DNA of 64,000 bases from Nocardia sp. CDC159 (GTDB taxonomy: Bacteria > Actinomycetota > Actinomycetes > Mycobacteriales > Mycobacteriaceae): assembly GCF_023740735.1 (NCBI RefSeq), contig NZ_JAMRXH010000012.1, forward strand, positions 124,001 through 188,000. Reading direction: 5' to 3'. The notes under the pieces were generated by a model. The model saw nothing but the letters and a program-made list of their open reading frames with translations. It did no database searches and was not told where the DNA came from. Position 1 is the stretch's first letter. The number at the start of each line of letters is the position of its first letter. A program made the position numbers and the translations under genes. This document shows, piece after piece, positions 56,987-64,000 of the stretch.

Positions 56987-58624
56987 TCAGCGATGCGAGC
57001 GGTACCAGCGGATCAGCGCGTCGGTCGACGAATCCGATTGCGGGCCGGGCTCTTCGGCCGAGGTGAGCAGCGGTTCCAGTGCCAAAGCCTGCTGCTTGCC
57101 CAGTTCCACGCCCCACTGGTCGAAGCTGTCGATGCCCCAGATGGTGCCCTCGACGAATACCTGATGTTCGTAGAGGGCAATCAGCTGGCCGACCACCGAC
57201 GGGGTCAGCAGCGGGGCGAGAATCGTTGTGCTGGGGCGGTTTCCGGGCATCACCTTGTGCGGAACGATTGTGGGATCGGTGCCCTCGGCGGCGATCTCCT
57301 CGGCGGTCTTGCCGAAGGCGAGCACCTTGGTCTGCGCGAACAGGTTGCTCATCAGAATGTCGTGCATGCTGCCGGTGCCGTCGCGGGTCGCCAGATCGTC
57401 GGTGGGGCGGGCGAATCCGATGAAATCGGCGGGGATCAGCCGGGTGCCCTGATGCAGCAGCTGATAGAAGGCGTGCTGGCCGTTGGTGCCGGGCTCGCCC
57501 CAGAAGATCTCGCCGGTGGATGTGCTGACCGGGGTGCCGTCGGCGCGCACCGACTTGCCGTTGGACTCCATCGTCAGTTGCTGCAGATAGGCCGGGAAAC
57601 GGGCCAGATCGTTCGAATACGGCAGCACCACACGGGATTCCGCGCCGAAGAAGTTGGAATACCAGACGCCGAGCAGACCCAGCAGCACCGGCGCGTTCTC
57701 GGCCAGGGGAGCGGTACGGAAGTGCTCGTCGACAGCGTGCATGCCGGCCAGGAATTCGGCGAAGCGCTCCTTGCCGATGGTGGCCATCACCGACAGGCCG
57801 ATCGCCGAATCCACCGAGTAGCGACCGCCGACCCAATCCCAGAAGCCGAACATATTGGCGGTGTCGATGCCGAAGTCCGCGACGCGCTCGGCATTGGTGG
57901 ACACGGCGACGAAATGTTTGGCGACGGCGTCCTCGCCGAGGGCGGCGACCAGCCAGCGCCGCGCGGCGGTCGCGTTGGTGAGGGTCTCGAGCGTCGAAAA
58001 CGTCTTGGACGCAACGATGAACAGGGTGGTGGCCGGGTTCAGGCCGTCGAGTTTCGCGATCAGGTCCGCGGGGTCGATATTGGAGACGAAACGCGCCGCG
58101 ATGCCCGCGTCGGCGTAGTGACGCAGCGCCTGGTGCACCATGACCGGGCCGAGGTCGGAGCCGCCGATGCCGATGTTCACCACCGTGGCGATCTGCTCGC
58201 CGGTCGCGCCGCGCCACTGGCCCGAGCGCAGCGCGTCGGTGAATTCGCCCATCCGCCGCAGCACCTCGTGCACCTCGGCGCCCGCATCGGCGCCGTCGAT
58301 GCGCAGCGATCGCCCCGGCGGCAGGCGCAGGGCGACATGGCCGACCGCGCGGTCCTCCGAGGTGTTGATGTGCTCGCCGCCGAACATGGCGTCGCGACGG
58401 CTCGGCACCTCGGCCGCCTCTGCCAGTCGCACCAGCAGATCGACGGTCTCGCGGGTGATGCGGTGCTTGCTGTAGTCGATGTGCAGATCCGCGACCCGCA
58501 GGATCAGCTCGCGCCCCCGCGCCGGATCCTCGGCGAACAGGTCACGAAGATGCCGGTCGGCGAGTGCCGAATGGTGATCACGCAGTTTCCGCCAGGCCGC
58601 CGTCGCGGTGATGTCGCTGCTCAC
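56987..58624 (-). CDS. pgi: Glucose-6-phosphate isomerase
   Basis: A 545-residue PGI interconverting glucose-6-phosphate and fructose-6-phosphate. Signatures are NIGIGGSDLGPVM, the family motif region WYSNFFGAESRVVLPYSNDL, GEPGTNGQHAFYQLLHQGT and VWGIDSFDQWGVELGK (here IWGIDSFDQ). GTG 58624 (VSSDITATAAW) aligns with mycobacterial Pgi starts; a TTG at 58648 extends the frame but falls inside the repeat array. It heads a probable operon with the two small genes downstream. A 67-bp tandem repeat begins nine bases upstream of the start codon. Confidence 0.96.
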   Translation of the reverse strand: MSSDITATAAWRKLRDHHSALADRHLRDLFAEDPARGRELILRVADLHIDYSKHRITRETVDLLVRLAEAAEVPSRRDAMFGGEHINTSEDRAVGHVALRLPPGRSLRIDGADAGAEVHEVLRRMGEFTDALRSGQWRGATGEQIATVVNIGIGGSDLGPVMVHQALRHYADAGIAARFVSNIDPADLIAKLDGLNPATTLFIVASKTFSTLETLTNATAARRWLVAALGEDAVAKHFVAVSTNAERVADFGIDTANMFGFWDWVGGRYSVDSAIGLSVMATIGKERFAEFLAGMHAVDEHFRTAPLAENAPVLLGLLGVWYSNFFGAESRVVLPYSNDLARFPAYLQQLTMESNGKSVRADGTPVSTSTGEIFWGEPGTNGQHAFYQLLHQGTRLIPADFIGFARPTDDLATRDGTGSMHDILMSNLFAQTKVLAFGKTAEEIAAEGTDPTIVPHKVMPGNRPSTTILAPLLTPSVVGQLIALYEHQVFVEGTIWGIDSFDQWGVELGKQQALALEPLLTSAEEPGPQSDSSTDALIRWYRSHR

Positions 58625-58632
58625 GTCCGCCC

Positions 58633-58845
58633 AGATTACAGACCACAACCGAGCCGCGCAGATACCGAGGTGATGTCGCTGGCTGTACGGGTTGGGCCGA
58701 GATTACAGACCACAGCCGGGCCGCGCAGGTACCGAGGTGATGTCGCTGGCTGTACGGGTTGGGCCGAGATTACAGACCACAGCTGAGCCGCGCAGGTACC
58801 GAGGTGATGTCGTTGGCTGTACGGGTGGGCCGAGATTACAGATCG
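58633..58845. repeat. 67-bp tandem repeat, three copies plus a partial fourth
   Basis: Units begin AGATTACAGACCACA at 58633, 58700 and 58767, with a truncated fourth at 58833; spacing is 67, 67 and 66 bp and copies differ at few positions. The array fills the promoter region between the divergent pgi and gabD-type genes. Read on the minus strand, each unit carries TAATCT, which fits a -10 hexamer. Confidence 0.92.
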
Positions 58846-58916
58846 TTCGTAAGCGCCTGGGGCATCCGGCTGATTGCAGCCACCCGGGGACAGGTGTCCG
58901 GCCTAGGCTGGAAACC

Positions 58917-60368
58917 ATGGTGTCCGAAAGTGAACTTCTCGCGTCCGTTCCCACACAGCTCTGGATCGGTGGGCCGGTGGATGCCACCGGCGGCGCCACC
59001 TTCCCGGTCGAGAACCCGGCCACCGGCGAGACGCTGATCGAGGTCGCCGACGCGGGTCCCGAGGATGCCGTGCGCGCCCTCGACGCGGCCGCCGCGGTCC
59101 AGGAGCAGTGGGCGGCGACGCCCGCGCGCGAACGCGGCGAGATCCTGCGCGCGGTCTACGAGCGGATCATCGCGCGCACCGAGGAATTCGCGCTGCTGAT
59201 GACCCTCGAGATGGGTAAGGCGCTGCCGGAGAGCCGCAACGAGGTGCGCTACGGGGCCGAATTCTTCCGCTGGTTCAGCGAGGAGGCGGTGCGCGTCCAC
59301 GGCCGCTACCAGACCGCGCCCACCGGCACCGGCCGGATCGTCGTGCACAAGCAGCCGGTCGGTCCGTGCCTGGCGATCACCCCGTGGAACTTCCCGCTGG
59401 CCATGGGCACTCGCAAGATCGGCCCGGCGCTGGCCGCGGGCTGCACCATGATCGTCAAGCCCGCCTCGGCCACCCCGCTGACCATGCTGCTGCTGGCCAA
59501 GCTGTGCTCCGAGGCGGGCCTGCCCGACGGCGTGCTGTCGGTCATCACCAGCAGCCGCTCCAGCGCGGTCACCGAACCCCTGCTGAACGACTCCCGGCTG
59601 CGCAAGCTCACCTTCACCGGCTCGACCGCGGTCGGCAAGAAGCTGGTCGAGAAGTCGGCGAACAAACTGCTGCGCACCTCGATGGAACTCGGCGGCAACG
59701 CCCCCTTCGTGGTATTCGCCGACGCCGACATCGACGAGGCCGTCAAGGGCGCCATGCTGGCCAAGCTCCGCAACGGCGGCGAGGCCTGCACCGCCGCCAA
59801 CCGCTTCCACGTGCACAACTCGGTCCGCGAGGAGTTCACCGAGAAGTTCGCCGCGGCCATGCGGGAGGTCGAGCTCGGCGCCGGTGCCGATCCGAAGACC
59901 ACGCTGGGCCCGCTGATCAACGAGGAGCAGCTGACCACGGTGAGCGAGCTGGTGGAGGACGCGGTAGCCAAGGGCGCCCAGGTCCGCCTCGGCGGTAAGG
60001 CTCCCGGCGGCCCCGGCTATTACTACCCCGCGACCATCCTCGCCGATGTCCCCGCCGAAGCCCGGATCCTCAGCGAGGAGGTCTTCGGCCCCGTCGCCCC
60101 CATCGTCGGCTTCGATACCGAGGAAGAGGGCCTCGCCGCCGCCAACGACACCGAATTCGGTTTGGTCGCCTACATTTACACCCGCGACCTGGACCGCGCC
60201 CTGCGCATCGCCGAGGGCCTGGAAAGCGGCATGGTCGGCGTCAACCGCGGGGTCATCTCCGACCCCGCCGCCCCCTTCGGCGGCGTCAAGGAGTCGGGCT
60301 TCGGCCGCGAGGGCGGCTTCGAGGGCATCGAGGAGTACCTGTCGACGAAGTACATCGCCTTGCAGTGA
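58917..60368 (+). CDS. gabD: NAD(P)-dependent aldehyde dehydrogenase, succinate-semialdehyde type
   Basis: A 483-residue aldehyde dehydrogenase similar throughout to GabD. Landmarks are TPWNFPLAMGTRKIGPALAAGCTMIVKPAS (cofactor and fold), FTGSTAVGKKL (Rossmann turn), catalytic Glu in MELGGNAPF, catalytic Cys in GGEACTAANRF, and EEVFGPVAPIV. It probably oxidises succinate semialdehyde to succinate, though other short aldehydes are possible. ATG 58917 is the natural start; the open frame runs upstream through the repeat array but that part is not ALDH-like. The gene ends before a shared terminator. Confidence 0.88.
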   Translation: MVSESELLASVPTQLWIGGPVDATGGATFPVENPATGETLIEVADAGPEDAVRALDAAAAVQEQWAATPARERGEILRAVYERIIARTEEFALLMTLEMGKALPESRNEVRYGAEFFRWFSEEAVRVHGRYQTAPTGTGRIVVHKQPVGPCLAITPWNFPLAMGTRKIGPALAAGCTMIVKPASATPLTMLLLAKLCSEAGLPDGVLSVITSSRSSAVTEPLLNDSRLRKLTFTGSTAVGKKLVEKSANKLLRTSMELGGNAPFVVFADADIDEAVKGAMLAKLRNGGEACTAANRFHVHNSVREEFTEKFAAAMREVELGAGADPKTTLGPLINEEQLTTVSELVEDAVAKGAQVRLGGKAPGGPGYYYPATILADVPAEARILSEEVFGPVAPIVGFDTEEEGLAAANDTEFGLVAYIYTRDLDRALRIAEGLESGMVGVNRGVISDPAAPFGGVKESGFGREGGFEGIEEYLSTKYIALQ

Positions 60369-60551
60369 GTCTGTGCGGTGGGCCCGCGGTCTTCTTCCGG
60401 GCACTTGTTCCCCAGACCGTCCCGCCTGGTGCGAAAGATGGTTCGCCGTACCCGGCTTCCGCGAACTGGGCCGCTGCGAACCAACGCCACAGACCCACGA
60501 CGACACCGACAGGGTTGATCCGAGCGCGTCTCCCCACGCAGACACAAAACA

Positions 60552-60584
60552 AGCCGCCCCGGGGTGACATCACCCGGGGCGGCT
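60552..60584. terminator. Bidirectional terminator between gabD-type gene and chorismate mutase gene
   Basis: A 12-bp perfect stem AGCCGCCCCGGG (60552-60563) and CCCGGGGCGGCT (60573-60584) with a 9-nt loop. On the minus strand it is followed by TTGTTTTGTG, a good intrinsic terminator for the chorismate mutase gene. No other gene is visible in 60369-60617. Confidence 0.8.
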
Positions 60585-60617
60585 CGAGGTCGCGGAGCTC
60601 GTGGAACGCCGCGTGGT

Positions 60618-60911
60618 CTAGTGGCCGAGGCGGCCGCGGCCGAGGCGGAGCAGGAGCATGGCCAAGGTGTGGCCCTCCTGGCCGAGCTCGCTGAAGCGCT
60701 CCAGCACCTTCATCTCGCGGGAGTGGACCAGTCGCGGGCCGCCGTTGGCCATGCGGGTGCGGCCGATGATGCGCGAGATCTCGGTGCGGCGCTTGATGGC
60801 GGCCAGGATCTCGGCGTCGAGTCGATCGATCTCCTTGCGGAGCTTGTCGATTTCCGCCTCGCTGCTGGGCAGCGCGGAGTCGGACCCGGTCGCGGTCGTA
60901 GAGGTGCTCAT
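60618..60911 (-). CDS. Chorismate mutase, AroQ type (monofunctional, intracellular)
   Basis: A 97-residue all-helical AroQ mutase converting chorismate to prephenate for Phe/Tyr synthesis. The family core is EIDKLRKEIDRLDAEILAAIKRRTEISRIIG, and the conserved tail RLGRGRLGH matches the mycobacterial enzyme that is activated by binding DAHP synthase AroG. ATG 60911 has GAGGAG about nine bases upstream; the open frame to 60980 is not needed. It sits between pgi and pcrA as in mycobacteria and is divergent from pcrA. Confidence 0.94.
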   Translation of the reverse strand: MSTSTTATGSDSALPSSEAEIDKLRKEIDRLDAEILAAIKRRTEISRIIGRTRMANGGPRLVHSREMKVLERFSELGQEGHTLAMLLLRLGRGRLGH

Positions 60912-61215
60912 ACTTTCTCTCCTCGTGTCAGAACTTCGATCGGCAGGCGGCCCCGACCCGTTACCGATCGGTTCTTTCACCGTGATTCAGACCCGGTGAG
61001 CCTTTCATTGTCCCCCGTCAGGTGTGCGCTCAGGTGCAAGATCGGTGGCGACGACTGCCGATGACCGCCCCGTGGGCAGAGGTCGTGTGAGCGCTGGTCA
61101 TGTGGCCAGTCTGCCACGGGCCCGGAGTGATGCAAAACAGTTTCACGTTGAGAGGCTGCTGAGAATGCGCCGGAACTACATCCGTGTCGGTCCCCGCCGG
61201 TAGCGTGGATGGGCG
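60912..61215. other. Divergent intergenic region, chorismate mutase / pcrA
   Basis: 304 nt without a gene. It must hold both promoters. The one notable structure is an imperfect inverted repeat, GAACTTCGATCGG (60931-60943) and CCGATCGGTTC (60964-60974), near the chorismate mutase side. I see no SOS-box-like or other named site upstream of pcrA. Confidence 0.5.
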
Positions 61216-63735
61216 ATGGATACGACGGTGGCTGACAAGGCGCGGAGCGGGCGCGCGCAGGACAGGGATCGAGACGGCAACGCGGCGGCCGAACGCCTGC
61301 TGGAGGGGCTCAACCCGCAGCAACGCGCGGCGGTCCTGCACACGGGCTCCCCGCTGCTGATCGTGGCGGGCGCGGGTTCGGGCAAGACGGCGGTGCTGAC
61401 CCGCCGCATCGCCTATCTGCTGGCCGCCCGCGGCGTCACCCCGGGCCAGATCCTGGCCATCACCTTCACCAACAAGGCCGCCGCCGAGATGCGCGAGCGA
61501 GTGGCCGGGCTGGTGGGCCCGCGCGCCGCGAGCATGTGGGTGTCGACCTTCCACTCCAGTTGCGTGCGCATCCTGCGCACCCAGGCCGCCCTGCTACCGG
61601 GCCTGAACTCCAATTTCTCCATCTACGACGCCGACGATTCGCGGCGGCTGCTGGCCATGATCGGGCGCGATCTGGACCTGGACGCCAAGAAATATTCCCC
61701 GCGCCTGCTGGCCACCGCCATCTCGAATCTCAAGAACGAGCTCATCGATCCCGAAACCGCGACCGCCGACGCGGAATCCGACGAGAGTGAGCTGCCCCGC
61801 ATCGTCGCCCAGGTCTACACCGAGTACCAGCGCAGGCTGCGCGCCGCCAACGCCCTGGACTTCGACGACCTGATCGGGGAGACGGTCGCGCTGCTGCAGA
61901 ACCATCCGCAGGTCGCCGAGTACTACCGCCGCCGCTTCCGGCACGTGCTGGTCGACGAGTATCAGGACACCAACCACGCCCAGTACGTGCTGGTGCGCGA
62001 GCTCGTCGGCCATCACGCTGCCCTCGACGACGCCGACGCGGGCGCCGCGGCCGCCGATCCCGACTTCGCCCCCGCCCAGCGCGCCGACGCGGTGCCGCCG
62101 AGTGAGCTGTGCGTGGTGGGCGACGCCGATCAGTCCATCTATGCCTTCCGCGGTGCGACGATTCGCAATATCGAGGAGTTCGAGCGCGACTTCCCGGATG
62201 CGGAAATCATTCTGCTGGAACAGAATTACCGCTCCACCCAGCACATTCTGTCCGCCGCCAACTCGCTGATCTCGCGCAACGAGGGCCGGCGGGAGAAGAA
62301 GCTGTGGACCGACGCGGGCGACGGCGACCTGATCGTGGGCTATGTCGCCGACAACGAGCACGACGAGGCGTCGTTCGTGGCCCGCGAGATCGATCGGCTG
62401 GTCGACCAGGGCGACTACAACTACGGCGATGTGGCGGTGTTCTACCGCACCAACAACAATTCCCGCGCGCTGGAGGAAATCTTCATCCGTATGGGCCTGC
62501 CGTACAAGGTGGTCGGCGGCGTGCGCTTCTACGAGCGCAAGGAGGTGCGCGATATCGTCGCCTACCTGCGGGTGCTGGAGAATCCGGACGATGCGGTGAG
62601 CCTGCGGCGCATTCTCAACACCCCGCGGCGCGGCATCGGCGATCGGGCCGAGGCATGTGTTGCCGTGCACGCCGAACAGCGCGGCATCGGCTTCGCCCAG
62701 GCGCTGCGCGAGGCGGCCGAGGGCAAGGTCGCGCTGCTGAACACCCGCGCGCAGCGGGCGATCGCGGGCTTCCTCGAGCTGCTCGAGGAGATCCGCGCGG
62801 CCGGTGCGCAGGACGATGTCGAATTCCCGGACGTCGGGTCGGTGGTCGAGGCGGTGCTGGACAAGACGGGCTACCGCATGGAGCTGGAGTCCTCCGACGA
62901 TCCGCAGGACGGCGCCCGGCTCGACAACCTGAACGAATTGGTCAGCGTGGCCCGGGAATTCAGCTCCGAGGCGCGCAACAACGTGGAGGCCGCGCGGGCG
63001 GAGGGCCTGCTGCCGGAGGCCGGTGAGGGCGAGCCGGATCCGGGTTCGCTGGCGGCGTTCCTGGAGCGGGTGTCGCTGGTCGCCGATACCGATCAGATTC
63101 CCGACGAGGGCGCCGGGGTGGTCACGCTGATGACCCTGCATACGGCGAAGGGCCTGGAGTTCCCGGTGGTGTTCGTCACCGGCTGGGAGGACGGACAGTT
63201 CCCGCACATGCGGGCGCTCGGTGATCCCGCCGAGCTGGCGGAGGAGCGTCGCCTGGCCTACGTCGGCCTCACCCGCGCTCGACGGCGGCTGTATCTCACC
63301 CGCGCGGTCGTCCGCTCCGGCTGGGGCCAGCCCGTCTCGAATCCGGAATCGCGCTTCCTGCAGGAGATTCCGGGCCACCTCATCGACTGGCAGCGACTCG
63401 AGCCCGCGAATTCGCCCCAGGCGCGCGGCTTCCGCCGCCGCGGCGAGGACGAGGGCCTGGAGCGCGACTGGACCCGCGGCGACGGCTGGTCCGACCAGCG
63501 CCCCGGCCTGCGGGACCGCGCCCCCCGCCGCCCCGCCCCCGCGACCGCCGGAAAACGCAACAACTCCGATCTCGTGCTGGCCGTCGGCGACCGAGTCAGC
63601 GACGACAAGTACGGCCTGGGCCGGGTAATCGCCGCCGAGGGCTTCGGCTCCCTCGCCACGGTCACCATCGACTTCGGCACTGCGGGGAAGATTCGCCTGA
63701 TCCCGCAGTACAGCCGGACTTTGGTGAAGTTGTAG
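61216..63735 (+). CDS. pcrA: ATP-dependent DNA helicase PcrA/UvrD1
   Basis: An 839-residue SF1 3'-5' helicase for nucleotide excision repair and replication-fork upkeep. Motif I is AGAGSGKT, Ia TFTNKAAAEM, II DEYQDTN, III GDADQSIYAFRGA, IV QNYRST, V TLHTAKGLEFPVVF and VI VGLTRARRRLY. The C-terminal Tudor-like module (VGDRVSDDKYGLGRVIA, with PQYSRTLVKL at the end) is the RNA-polymerase-contact domain. Between motifs II and III lies an Ala/Asp-rich insert of about 30 residues (HHAALDDADAGAAAADPDFA) longer than I recall in mycobacterial UvrD1. Confidence 0.96.
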   Translation: MDTTVADKARSGRAQDRDRDGNAAAERLLEGLNPQQRAAVLHTGSPLLIVAGAGSGKTAVLTRRIAYLLAARGVTPGQILAITFTNKAAAEMRERVAGLVGPRAASMWVSTFHSSCVRILRTQAALLPGLNSNFSIYDADDSRRLLAMIGRDLDLDAKKYSPRLLATAISNLKNELIDPETATADAESDESELPRIVAQVYTEYQRRLRAANALDFDDLIGETVALLQNHPQVAEYYRRRFRHVLVDEYQDTNHAQYVLVRELVGHHAALDDADAGAAAADPDFAPAQRADAVPPSELCVVGDADQSIYAFRGATIRNIEEFERDFPDAEIILLEQNYRSTQHILSAANSLISRNEGRREKKLWTDAGDGDLIVGYVADNEHDEASFVAREIDRLVDQGDYNYGDVAVFYRTNNNSRALEEIFIRMGLPYKVVGGVRFYERKEVRDIVAYLRVLENPDDAVSLRRILNTPRRGIGDRAEACVAVHAEQRGIGFAQALREAAEGKVALLNTRAQRAIAGFLELLEEIRAAGAQDDVEFPDVGSVVEAVLDKTGYRMELESSDDPQDGARLDNLNELVSVAREFSSEARNNVEAARAEGLLPEAGEGEPDPGSLAAFLERVSLVADTDQIPDEGAGVVTLMTLHTAKGLEFPVVFVTGWEDGQFPHMRALGDPAELAEERRLAYVGLTRARRRLYLTRAVVRSGWGQPVSNPESRFLQEIPGHLIDWQRLEPANSPQARGFRRRGEDEGLERDWTRGDGWSDQRPGLRDRAPRRPAPATAGKRNNSDLVLAVGDRVSDDKYGLGRVIAAEGFGSLATVTIDFGTAGKIRLIPQYSRTLVKL

Positions 63736-63790
63736 TCGGAGGCGAAGGCCTACCGGTCGGCAGGGGCCGAACCTCGCACTGTTTCTGGCT

Positions 63791-63828
63791 CTTCGCACCC
63801 TCTGTGGGCCTCTGCAAGGGGTGCGAAG
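63791..63828. terminator. Hairpin downstream of pcrA
   Basis: Perfect 10-bp arms CTTCGCACCC (63791-63800) and GGGTGCGAAG (63819-63828) with an 18-nt loop, 55 nt after the pcrA stop. A third copy of GGGGTGCGAA follows at 63838, so an alternative pairing is possible. No T-run is seen. Confidence 0.45.
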
Positions 63829-63868
63829 GGCGGGAAGGGGTGCGAAAGTTCTTGGCGCTGCTGGTGGA

Positions 63869-64000
63869 GGGAGGGGGTGGCGGCTCGTCGAGCCGGGACT
63901 GGGCGCGGCGGCCCTCGAGCACGCCGAGGAATTCGCCCGCCGCCATGACGTCCACGCCCTGCACCTCATGGTGCGCCAGGAAAACCTGGCCGCCGTGCGA
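63869..64000 (+). CDS. Possible GNAT acetyltransferase fragment running off the window
   Basis: The frame through 63884 reads LVEPGLGAAALEHAEEFARR followed by HDVHALHLMVRQENLAAVR to the last base. This resembles the GNAT acetyl-CoA-binding helix and following strand (GxGxALLxxAEExAR and LxLxVxxxNxxA). No stop is reached. No convincing start or ribosome binding site is visible upstream, where the sequence is G-rich and repetitive; 63869 is only a nominal left limit. The call rests on this short similarity alone. Confidence 0.35.

Noticed and set aside
58692..58916. N-terminal extension of the aldehyde dehydrogenase through the repeat array
   Set aside because: The frame is open but the translated part repeats one peptide and is not ALDH-like; ATG 58917 matches the family start.
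61594..63969. A 791-codon open frame antisense to pcrA
   Set aside because: It is a shadow of the helicase gene with no domain; the sense strand carries all SF1 motifs.

Overview
The window is high-GC actinobacterial DNA. Most genes have GTG or ATG starts with purine-rich ribosome binding sites, and several neighbours overlap by 4 nt. The block pgi / chorismate mutase / pcrA matches the mycobacterial pgi-chorismate mutase-uvrD1 neighbourhood, and the large NRPS, DyP-encapsulin pair and cobF fit Nocardia or a close relative of the Mycobacteriales. No tRNA, rRNA, insertion sequence or CRISPR array was seen.

Region 1 (1-25857) is the 3' part of a giant non-ribosomal peptide synthetase gene that begins upstream of the window. 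It reads A(partial)-T-E / C-A-T x5 / C-A-T-E / C-A*, where A* is a truncated, motif-less adenylation remnant and no thioesterase or reductase follows. Modules 2 and 4 carry the textbook serine code; modules 5 and 6 share one unassigned code. A strong hairpin follows the stop codon, then a fragment of a Uma2-type protein.

Region 2 (26365-31141) holds a two-gene ABC exporter, a 25-nt tandem repeat array, a WYL regulator and a divergent epoxide hydrolase separated by an inverted repeat.

Region 3 (31143-38562) is a nitrogen-scavenging operon on the minus strand: permease, two DUF1989 proteins (carboxyguanidine deiminase/urea-amidolyase-associated type), a carboxyltransferase-only urea/guanidine-carboxylase relative, and allophanate hydrolase. 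The last four genes are joined by three successive ATGA overlaps. A divergent TetR gene and two nearly identical operator-like sites lie at the promoter. The carboxylase lacks biotin carboxylase and biotin-carrier domains, which is the main biochemical puzzle here.

Region 4 (38681-46885) contains a 27-nt repeat array, a DHA2-type MFS exporter, a NUDIX hydrolase and a small membrane protein, then a DyP peroxidase-encapsulin nanocompartment pair with a visible cargo-loading tail. These are followed by a cupin, folA-thyA, divergent cobF, and a Fpg/Nei-type DNA glycosylase gene interrupted by one in-frame amber codon.

Region 5 (46986-56529) is mixed accessory metabolism: carboxylesterase with a DUF2630 gene, a MocR regulator divergent from an FMN-binding oxidase-like gene, a stand-alone condensation/acyltransferase-like protein, an enoyl-CoA hydratase, and a TetR gene (with its own palindromic operator) followed by an AidB-like acyl-CoA dehydrogenase. 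A lipocalin-like protein and a small helix-hairpin-helix protein close it.

Region 6 (56558-64000) is core metabolism: pgi operon, a 67-bp tandem repeat in the divergent promoter, a GabD-type aldehyde dehydrogenase, chorismate mutase and the pcrA/uvrD1 helicase. A possible partial acetyltransferase runs off the right edge.
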